Origin: Erigeron canadensis
Lineage: Eukaryota > Streptophyta > Magnoliopsida > Asterales > Asteraceae
DNA length: 64,000 nt
Assembly: GCF_010389155.1 (NCBI RefSeq)
Contig: NC_057768.1
Coordinates: forward strand, 22,391,966-22,455,965
Reading direction: 5' to 3'
In this document: positions 1 to 10,930 of the stretch, piece by piece
How positions within the stretch are numbered: the stretch's first letter is position 1
Layout of the letters: each line of letters opens with the position of its first letter
The notes under the pieces: generated by a model
Database searches by the model: none
Told to the model about the DNA's origin: nothing
Seen by the model: the letters and a program-made list of their open reading frames with translations, nothing else
Made by a program: the position numbers and the translations under genes

Positions 1-59
1 AGTGTAAAGGCACATCTAAAAAAGCCAAAACTTTGCATTCCATATGAAAGTGAACTGAC

Positions 60-3000
60 CTGATCATTTCCTCTAAAGGAGTTTGACATGCTGCCATCAC
101 CAGTTACACTGCTTGTCCCCAATATCTTATCTTGTTGAAGATTTAGATTAGAATTCTGAATTATTGGAGCAGAAAGAGAATGCTGAAGATGCTGCTGCTG
201 CTGCTGGCTACCGTTTTGTTGCTGCAGCTGTTGCTGTTGCTGCTGCTGCTGTAACTGAGCCATCTTTAGCTGCAAAAGGTGCACTTTAGTTATTTAAAAG
301 ACAATACATTCTTACATGCCCAAGTAGCAAAGATGACCAGTGTGTTTTGAAATGAGAAGATTAAAATTCATAAATGTAGAGATATAATGGGTTATATTCT
401 ATTATTAACTAGTCAAATGTGCCAAAGATTATGCACTTGCCTAACACATATCATAATAATGCATATAAGATGTCAAATAGGTGGATCGGGATGGTTTGGT
501 AAAGGTTTATCATGGCTTAGGGTTAAAATTGGTCATTATTTAGGGCAGATGAGATTTGGTTGGGTTAAATTTTCATTAGTTTTGTCCATTACATTAACTT
601 AGCAGATAAACAATATATTTCAAGTACAAATGACTATAAAAAAAAACTGAGTAATGTTTCAACTCTTTGATCCATCTCCATTTTAGCTATTTTTTCAGTT
701 TCCTTGTTAAATCCTTTTTATGAATAAAAGTTGAGTCATATTGACACAGATTCACAGAAATGGATTAAAATTTAAACATCCAACTCATTAGAAATCAATA
801 TACAACCGTAACTGACTCCATTCTTACATAATATGGTAGAACCCCCCCCCCCCCCCCCCCCCCTCCCTCTTTTTTTTTTCCTCCTTCAAGGTTTGACCAA
901 AGAAAAAGGTAGCATAAGAATTAAAAACGGTACTTTAAGTAACATATCTGGATCCCCACGTGGTAGAACAGGCATAGATGATCCAAGATTCGGAACCACA
1001 TCACCCGTGGAATTAGAGAGACCATCTTTACCCATGCTCATACTCCTATTATTAAGAAGCATTCTCAGCCTTCTGCTTTCTTCGTTAGCTGATTGTGATG
1101 TCATATTTTGTTGTGCTAACAAAAGCTGCTGCTGATGCTGTGGTGTGAGCATCTGTAGCTGATGAAGAGGCTGGGAACCCTGCATATATGACTTTTGTTG
1201 CTGTAGTAAACCAGGCCGTAGTTGCTCTAAACCCTGTGGAACCCAAACCAAGGTAGAGTAAGCACACAACTGATAGAACCTCAATCAAAGAAATATTTTT
1301 CTTGGGTTGCACCTTTACATTTAAACATCAAAGATTCGTAGCGTACTTTTAATTGAAAAGCGTTCAAGATTTTCAATGAGAACATACACGATCATCACAA
1401 GTTTGCCATGTTATTCAATAGGAAGGTAAAAGTATTTGATGTAACCAATCGTTCATGAACTCACCGTGAGAGGCCATCCTTTCAATGTCAAATTGTTACC
1501 CCCTTGATTTGATCCTGTAAAAAGGAACTTGGTTAAATGAATGGATGGCTAGGCATCATTTAGCAAATTTTGCATTCTGTTTCTGGTGTGATACTTTTCA
1601 TGTACCAGAGTGTCAGACTCGTGATGCGGTTTGGAAAGTGACAGAAAATCAAAAAAGTAAATGGTATAACTGGCCTATATTATTAGAAAAAAATTAAAAA
1701 CAAGGAATATTTAGATTTGAAAAAACTTTTCTTTGTAAAATCACAAATAAAGGCAATTTCCACTTACAAGACAGGGTATGCTAATTTAGTTTTTTCAATT
1801 TACCAAACACTTGTTTTTGTTTGGTTCACTTCTAGGAAGTAAATGAAAGAAAAGTGTTGCTAAACAGAACCTAAAACAAAATGTGAGTGGTGCTTGCATA
1901 TGAAATAGATGAACATGACTATTATCCAAAGAGTTAAACCAATATTACCAGGAATTCCAAGTAACGACCCCTCAGGACCTGCAGCACGGGGGTTCAATAT
2001 TGGGTTCATATCTGTCTTTATCTCCTGCTTGACATAAAGTTTACAATATAAGATCATATCACATGTAAAATAGCAGTAATTTGATGGAAACAAAAGATCT
2101 AGTACCAAAAATGCTAAATCAGAAAATTATTTCACATTATACACAGTAGAGAAATACTGTTGCCTAATATTTTCATTACAAATTTTGAGTAATTATCTTT
2201 AAGGGTTCTTTCTAAGTTGAACATCTACTGATACAATTTTGCTTAGAATTTATACTCGAAAAAAGAAACGACATGTCGCAGGTTCAGGGGCAGCTGAATT
2301 GGAGCAATTTTATACCGTTTTTGTGATATATGAATATTATAGTTTGGGTCAAATTAGTTAATATGTCATAGTTCAGGGGGGAGTTGTGGAACTATTTGAA
2401 TATTCTGTTTCGTGTCCGTTAGAAGTCAAAATTAGTCTAAGGGCAGTTATTTTGGTCGGATTAGTATTTTGTGTATAAATACTCAGTTGTGATATAATAT
2501 AATACAATTAGTGTGTGAAATCATTTCTCTCAAAACCCTAATTTCTTCTAACAAATTGATATCAGAGACTCCGATCACCGGAGAATCAGATTCCGGCATT
2601 ACTTCCGATTGAGATTCCGATTCTCTTCTCCTAAAATCGATGGCGCCGGAAACGCGAACTCAGGATTTTGAGCGGTTTCAAAAGGAATTTGCTCAGAACC
2701 AGAAGGATACGGCTTCAACAATGGAGTCGATGATCAACATGAGAGCCGCCATGGACGACATGGCCAAACGTCTTGATGAGCTGCAAAATCGTAATTCATT
2801 AACACTACATCAAGACGGTGATAGGATGAGTAATAATAAGCTAACTAAGATTTATTTTCCTCGATTTAATGGCGATGGCGTGGATCAGTGGCTGTATAAA
2901 TGCGATCATTTCTTCAAAATTGATGAAACTATTGAGTCAAGGAAGGTTAGATATGCAGCTATACATATGGATGGCAGAGCTTTGCAGTGGCACCTAGCAT

Positions 3001-6000
3001 ACATGAATGCTGGCCAGAAGGTCATGGAGGAGATAAGGTGGACTGATTATGTAAGAGCCATAGCTGCTAGGTTTTCTACTACAATGATGGATGATGCTAT
3101 GGGAGAACTGAAGGCTTTGATTCAGACAGGTGAATTAGATGAGTATTGTGATCATTTTGATGCTTTACTCACTAAGGTTAGTCTCGCTGAAGAGTATACT
3201 ATCAGCTTGTTCATTGAGGGTTTGAAACCTGAAATTAAGTGTCCTATTCGTATGTTTAAGCCTAAAACTCTAAGAGATACATATGCATAGCAAAAATGCA
3301 GAATACTTGTAATAAATCCCTTAGTAAGCCTCATTCATATGCCAGTAGCTCAGGTTTTAAGGGAGGAGGTAGCAGACCTAGTAATCAATGGACTAATGTT
3401 GCTAAACAACCATTGCTAGCAACACCTGTGGTTTTTGTACCTTCAAATGCTATAGTACCTATTAAGGTCACTAATAGGTTTATGGATGATAAGAGGAATA
3501 AGGGAGAGTGCTTTTATTGTAATGAAAACTTTGTTCCTGGCCATAATAGAGTATGTAAAGGGAAAAAACAACTGTTTTTAGTGGAAGTGGAAGATTATGG
3601 AGTAGAAACAGGGGAACAGATTGCGGGAGATATTGTGGAGATGAATGAGGGACAATTAGTGCAAGTTGAGCCTCAAATATCTTTGAATGCACTCATGGGG
3701 ATCCCTTCTTACTCAACAATGCAGTTGGTGCAGTTATTGATTGCCAAGTTGTGAAGCGTTGTTCCAAAATGGCTATGAAGGTTTTAGTTCATTGGGAAGG
3801 TCTGCCAGTGTCTGAAGCCTCTTGGGAGTATCTTGATGACCTGAACATTAGCTTCCCTTCATTTCCTTTTTGAGGCCAAAAATCCTTTAAAGGGGAGGGT
3901 ATTGATATATGAATATTATAGTTTGGGTCAAATTAGTTAATATGTCATAGTTCAGGGGGGCGTTGTGGAACTATTTGAATATTCTGTTTAGTGTCCGTTA
4001 GAAGTCAAAATTAGTCAAGGGCAGTTATTTTGGTCAGATTAGTATTTTGTGTATAAATACTTGGTTGTGATATGAAATAATACAATTAGTGTGTGAAATC
4101 ATTTCTCTTTTCTCTCAAAACCCTAATTTCTTCTAACATTTTGGCAATCGAATAGATCCACTTGGTCAACCAAGCAACATGACAGTAGGAATGTGAGGAA
4201 TCTCTCACCATCCAAATTCCAAGAGTGGTTATTAAATTTAAGCATTATATATAACATGTTATGTCTTAGTTTGCTATCATCCAAAAAATATTCTGATCAT
4301 TTTTGTTTGTAATTTGATAGATTGCCCATCTCGAATTGGGCCTATCAACTCCAGTAATCAATTCCAATAATATTTGATTAAACTCTAGATTCTATCATTT
4401 GGTTCCATTGCCGGGAAACGAATAAACAACTAAGCTGAGCGGTTCTGAAAACAGTGGTTTTCAACCAGATGCTATCACAACAATTGAGTGCAATTGCTGC
4501 TAAACTTGAAGCCATGGAATCTTTAAGGAATGATATGGCTGGGTTAAAGCGACAAGCGGCAGCCAGAGAGAAATCGAGTAGTAGCGGAACTAAGCATGAT
4601 GAAGGGGAGCATAGCTATCCTAGTTTGCAGCGTTGTCCCTATCACTGTCCCTATCACGAAATTGAATTTCCCGTTTTCAGCCGTGGAGACCCAAGGGGTT
4701 GGATATTGAAAACAGAAAAATACTTGCTATTTTACCAAACCTTGGATATGGATATTGCAGTTATGCATTTCGAAAGCGATGCACTGGATCTTTACTCATG
4801 GATATCGGCTGAACAAGGGTTTGCATATTGGGAAGAATTAACCGCTGCTTTGAAAAATCATTTTAGGCCACCAGAGTTCTAGGACACGGATCAGTATTTG
4901 TGTAGTATCAAGCAAACCGGGACGATCCAGGAGCACTGACAGGAATTTGCACATAGATCATCTCAGGTTTCCAATTGGCCCGAACATTGCTTGTTAGGAG
5001 TCTTTCTAAATGGACTCAAGGATGAGTGCAAGGCAGACTTTCGCATCCATAACCCAATTCAGTTTCAAAGCCGTGAGCCAGCCTAATGATTGAATTTAAA
5101 TCCAAACTCAACCATTCAAGCCCCGAAAAGAAAATGTAACTCTCAATTGAAACCTGAATCAAAACCCTACACTCCAGTGACCTATGCTCAGTGTTGTAAA
5201 TAAAGGTTTTAAAAGCCGTTATAAAGGTGTTATAATGCTTAAAGGTGGTCTGTCGTTACGTTATGTGTCTTGTAGGGTAGATTTATTGGTTGCGGTCAAT
5301 AAGGGTCAAACAACGAACTTAACGAGGCTGGGGCCATGGATAATAGATAGATACATATATTTAACCTAATGATTTTGTGTTTATGAGGCTAACTTTAGTT
5401 TTGAAACCAATACAAATATCTTATGAAACAGAAGGATGACTTAGTTTAAATAAAACCACCAACATTTTTGGGTAGGTACACTATTGTTGTAAATTTTAAA
5501 TAAACAAAAAATTCATATAAAAATAAGATAAGTAATTTATGTTATACTTAATAGTTTTTTATGGTTATTGAATTATTTTGTAGAGATTTTGTTAAGATAT
5601 ATCTTTTAAAAAAGAAATCCCTTTTATAATTTATAGTCTCCGTTATAACGTCGATATATCTCTGTGAAATGAGATTTATCCTTAAAGGTGGTCGGCCGCC
5701 GAGTGACCGCTGACCGTTATTTACAACCTTGCCTATTCTTTATCATCCAGTAACCAACCAAAAGCTAAACCTAAAACACAATTCTCAACTCACTGATGCA
5801 GAAAAACAGGCTCACTTCATTAAGGGTGAGTGCTTTTGATGTGGGGACAAGTATGGTTTGGGGCATAGGTGTGAATTCAAAACTTTAGAAGCCGATGAGG
5901 GAGATGATGAGCAACCCCCACTAGAAACCATAGAATTAACTGATGTGCAGGAAAACACAGCCGAAATCAGCCTACATGCACTATTGGGGAAGTCACAATT

Positions 6001-9000
6001 TTATTTGAGATTTTGGTAAATGAGTTTGAAACTTGTTACCTAATTGGTAGCTCTATTTGGTGTTCAAACCATAGAATTAACTGATGTGCAGGAAGACACA
6101 GCTGAAATCAGCCTACATGCACTATTGGGGAAGTCACATCCTACTACCGTGAGAGTCCACAGTACACTGAACTCTACTAGGGTATTAATTCGAGTTAATT
6201 GTGGGTTTCTACCCACAATTTTATTTTTGAGATTTTGGTAAATGAGTTGAAACTTGTTACCCAATTGGTAGCTCCATTTGGTGTTGAAATCGGTAATGGG
6301 GATGTGATTCGTTGCAGTAGAATTTGCAAAAATCTTTTTGTGCAGATAAATAAAAGAAAAAAAGGCGATGCTCCAATGCAGTGTCCACGGGTTTTGGGTC
6401 CCAATACCTCGACAGTATATGGGGCAGGTTAGATGTAAACAGCCATACCCCTACCATGATGGTGAGAGGTTGCTTCCAGGTTCTAATTAAGATAGAAAGG
6501 ACCTCCAGCCTTGCAAGGCATGAGGATTCAACCCTTGCCCTCTGAGACCAGAGGCAAGGGTGTTAACCACTTGTCCAAATTACCCAAGATTTTCATCCTT
6601 TTTTTCTTGGTAGGGCTGATTTGGTACTATGTGTACAATGGCTTGCTACCCTGCATACGGAGCGAACTGGTAGGAGATGTTTATGACTTTTATGGTGGAT
6701 GGGAAGAGATACAAATTGCAATTTGTTCCTTCTAGGCCTAAAAATGCCAGCCTGTAAGCAGGCTATTATTACTAAATACCAGACTTTTTTGACGAACTGA
6801 AAGATTTACCACCTAACTGTACCCAAACTCACTCAATCGCCTTAATCCCAAATTCTGCTCCACCTAACATCCGCCCTTACCGATATCCCCACTCCCAAAA
6901 ACTGAAATAAAGAAGCGGGGCAACTCTTAACAGCGGGGTTTATCCAATCGATTACCGGCCCTTTCTCAAGCTCGTACTTTTGGTTAACAAAAGGATAATT
7001 CTTGGTGTATGTGTGAAGATTATCGGGCACTTAACAAGATCACTACTGCTGACAAGTACCCTATCACGAATATCCATGAGCTTTTGGACGAGTTACATGT
7101 GGCAAAAATATTCTCGAAATTGGATTTATGGTCGGGTTACTATCAGATTTGAGTTTTTGCACCGGATGTGCCAAAGACAGCACTTCGCACTCATTCAGAG
7201 CATTATGAGTTTAGGGTCATGCCCTTTGGGCTGACAAATGCCCCATCAACCTTCCAGGCCGTTATAAACAACCTATTTTGCCCTTTTCTATGTCGTTTAC
7301 TGGTTTTCTTTGATGATATCCTGATGTATAGCCCAAGCATGGAACAACATGCAGGCCATCTTGAACAAACTCCGAAGTTGTTGCATGATAACTGTTTTTT
7401 GCCAAATTAACTAAATGTTGTTTTGACCAATCTAAAGTGGTTTTCCTTGGACACGTGGTTACACCCGAAGGGGTTCAGGTGGACCAGGATAAGGTTTTGG
7501 CAGTTCAATAATGGGCGATTCCGACTAATGTTAAGCAGGTTCGAGGATTTTTATTATCAATAGTTTGTGCAAAATTATGGTTTAATTGCGAGACCTCTCA
7601 CAGCTTTACAAAGAAAGACGGGTTTGTTTGGTCTGATGAAGCTTGGGAGGCGTTTAAAGTCCTAAATTAAGCCCTGGTATCTGACACTGTTCTACATTTA
7701 CCAGACTTCTCCACAACATTTGTAGCTGAATGTGATGCTTCATCTGATGGAGTGGGAGCTACTTGTCAGTTGTCACAAGATGAACACCCGGTCACCTAAT
7801 TTAGCAAGGGCTTTTCACCTTCTAACAGAATGAAATCAGCCTACGACCAAAAGTTATTAGCTTTGGTTCTCGTGGTACAAAAATGGAACCACTATTTAAT
7901 GGTCGTCATTTTATCATCCGCACAGATCACTACACTTTGAAGATTCTTACTTGAGCAGCGTGTAACAACCACCGAATAGCAGCAATTGCTACTCAAGCTT
8001 ATGCCTCATGACTTTTCTATTTGTCACAGGGATAGGAAAGAGAAACACGGGGCAGATGATTTGTCTCGGATGACTTATTAACTTTAACCGTTCCTTTTTG
8101 TGTAGAAATTGCTGAGAATAAAGAGGGGCTTCAAACCGATCTCTACACAAGTAACATCATCCAAGAATTGCTTTCTAACCCAACATTCGTTCCTGATTTC
8201 AACTTGGTGGATACAGTTTTATAAGTGTTTGGTGATACCCGCCCAATATCAAGCTCACATTGCTCTGCAGGAAGCACACAACACCCCTATGGGGGGCCAT
8301 GGGGGTTTCTTGAAAAGAATCAAACGTCTGTCAGCCAACCATTTCTGGCCGAAAATGAAACATGAAGTTCGAATCTATGTAAAGCAGTGTGCAATTTGTC
8401 AACAGCAAACCAAACGTTATCCTCCGCAGGTTTACTTCGGCTTTTGCTGATTTCAAAACAGATTTGGGAAGATATATCGATGGATTTCATAGTGGGTTTA
8501 CCCCCTTTCAGTGAATATGACACTATCATGGTGGTTGTGGATCGCTTAAGCAAATATGCTCATTTTCTGTGTTTGTCTCACCCATTTAGCTAAAGGTGTG
8601 GTTTGCTGTCTTTTGTAAAGAGATTGTACGATTACATGGTTTCCCACGTTCCATTGTCTCTGATCGTGATGTGATATTCATCAGCAACTTTTGGCAAGAA
8701 GTATTTCGTTTGCGTCAAACCAAACTGAAGTTGAGCACGAGTTATCACCCACAGACGAATGGGCAAACAGAGGTTGTCAATCGTTGTCTCTAGGGTTAGC
8801 TCCGATGTTTTGCCCATCAACAACAAACCAAATGGACTGCCTATTTATCTTGGGCTGAATTTTGGCACAATACCGGCTATCACACCTCTACAGACACTAC
8901 AACGTTTTCTTTTTTGTGGTTTATGAGGGAGCACCTCCTCCACTCTTACCTTATGGTAAAGGGAGACAAAAATGCGGAACTAGAACAAAAATTGCTTGAT

Positions 9001-10886
9001 AGAGACGAGATGCTTTAAGTTGCTTCGTTTCAACCTTAGTAAAGCTAAAAATCGTATGCACGCCCAAGCTAACTCCTAAACACAGGAAACTATCGTAGTA
9101 TCGTTTCAGGGTGACCAATTTTCCTGAAGATCCAATCATACCGTCAATGTAGCTTGGCAAAACGAGTATTCGAAAAGTTATTTCCCAGATTCTTTGGCCC
9201 ATGCCGTATTAAACGTGTGGTGGGTGCGGTTGCCTACGAGCTTGAGTTACCTGCTGATGCCAAAATTCATCCGGTATTCCATGTTTATCCCACCTCTACC
9301 TATTACTAAAGATTGGGGATTTGATTTACAATCCAATTCTGTGGTATCACATCCATGGGTGGCATAGGCAGGAAAACAAGTGTTAGAACTGTTAATTTCT
9401 TGGTGTCATTGTCCTACCGAAGAAGCTACTTGGGAATCTTATGACCACTTGGCTGAACAATTCCCAATTTCGCCTTGAGGACAAGGCGTTATTCATCTTA
9501 AAATTGATACTCGAAAAAAGAAACATGTTGTCGCGGGTTGGGGCATCTGAATTTGGAGCATTTTAATACAATTTTTGGTAATTGGATAGACCCACTGGGT
9601 CAACCAAGCAACATGGCAGTAGGAATGTGAGGAGTCCCTCACCATCCAAATTCCAAGAGTGGTTATTAAATTTATGCATTATATATAGCACGTTATGTTT
9701 TAGTTTTCTATCATCCAAAAAATATTCTGATTATCTTTGTCTGTGATTGGAGAGATTGCCCCTGTCGAATTGGCCCTATCAATGCCTGTAATCAATTCAG
9801 TAATATTTGATTAAACTCTAGATTCTATCATCTACTTACCGGAGTAGTTCCTGGAAGTTGTTGGTTCCGACCTTGGACTTGAGGAGACATGCTGCCAGAA
9901 GTACCATGCAACACAAGGCTGGAAAAGAATGGTTTCAAAATTTCATTTTTACATTACTATACATAGAGCATGCAATGAACTTATTTTATTATACAAATGA
10001 TGCATCTAAATAACAGATGGCTCTCATTTAGAGAAAATCATGTCATTTTTTTAGTAACACAGGGATATAATATTTAATAACCAGGTAGAAGCTATTTTTC
10101 AATTTTACATAAGTTCCAAACACAATAAATATCTTTTCTAGTAAACATTGAATAAACACATTACCCTGAAGGCTGCCCTACTGCAGCTGATTTCAAAACC
10201 GATGCATGTTTCTGGTCCAAAAGTTGTCCAACATTCTCGCCATATCGTTGCTAGTGATAAAACGAAAAATATAATCAGATATATTGGATAAAGAATGATA
10301 AATCTCTGTATTAGGCTATTAGCAAAAGCTGCCATGCAATGCGTTTTTTCATCTCATTGTTAACACTGCATGCATTTACGCTGTTGTTTGAACAAAATAC
10401 TAAAGTATTAAAGAATAATATTGATTTTAAAACAACTAAAGACATGCTCTCTATCTATTTATGTCGTCACATAATACTATGACTTCAGGGAAATTACGAT
10501 TTAAGATACTTGCGTTGGTTCATATGAAAATTAAACATAATTATCCTCCCATAGTATGTTGCCATACACGTTATGTCATCAGCATATCACTTTACAAATT
10601 TGAACAACTCGTGTATATATATATATACTGTATATATCATAGCTGCAGATAATCCAATATTTGAAAAGATAATGAAGAAAGATCTACCTTCATAGCTGCA
10701 TCATCTATAGAATCCCTTGAAAGTGGCACTTTCAAGTTATCCTCGTACATCTTAGTAGCCATGGCATTAGCAGTTCCGGGATTCTGCCTCATAAGGGGTT
10801 CGTTTCCGACAAGCCCATTTGAAGTTCCGTTGAGTAGGTGTGCGCCATCTCTCCTCTGTTGCTGTTGTTGTGCTGATTGTTGCTGT

Positions 10887-10930
<44 letters not shown>

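Larger units (their letters stand above)
2324..4138 (+). mobile_element. Inner, internally deleted Ty3/gypsy element inserted in the outer 5' LTR
   Basis: LTRs at 2324-2553 (230 bp) and 3903-4138 (236 bp) begin TGATATATG and end CTTCTAACA. They differ by about nine small changes including a 6-bp indel, roughly 96% identity by eye. The TSD TTTTG is exact at 2319-2323 and 4139-4143. A tRNA-Met-like primer site (TTGATATCAGAG) lies just after the 5' LTR, and a purine tract (AAAGGGGAGGG) just before the 3' LTR. The interior is only 1349 bp: gag with its zinc knuckle joins directly to the end of an integrase/chromo-type tail. Protease, RT, RNase H and the integrase core are missing, so it would have depended on a relative to move. 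Confidence 0.95.
2229..9830 (+). mobile_element. Outer Ty3/gypsy chromovirus-type LTR retrotransposon, decayed, in LEUNIG intron 6
   Basis: The 5' LTR is 2229-2323 plus 4144-4397, split by the inner element. The 3' LTR is about 9484-9830, and the two are clearly homologous over their whole length. The 5-bp TSD TCTAC is exact at 2224-2228 and 9831-9835. Between the LTRs lie remnants of gag, a zinc knuckle, reverse transcriptase, RNase H, integrase and a C-terminal chromo-type tail, in the Ty3/gypsy order and all broken by stops and frameshifts. The sequence after the 5' LTR (TGGTTCCATTGCCGGGAA) is a possible primer-binding site. The element has itself been hit by an inner gypsy (2324), a hAT element (5189) and a SINE (about 6361). 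It is antisense to LEUNIG. Confidence 0.92.

Noticed and set aside
833..1135. Plus-strand open frame with a poly-proline start
   Set aside because: It is the poly-C run plus the antisense of LEUNIG exon 9.
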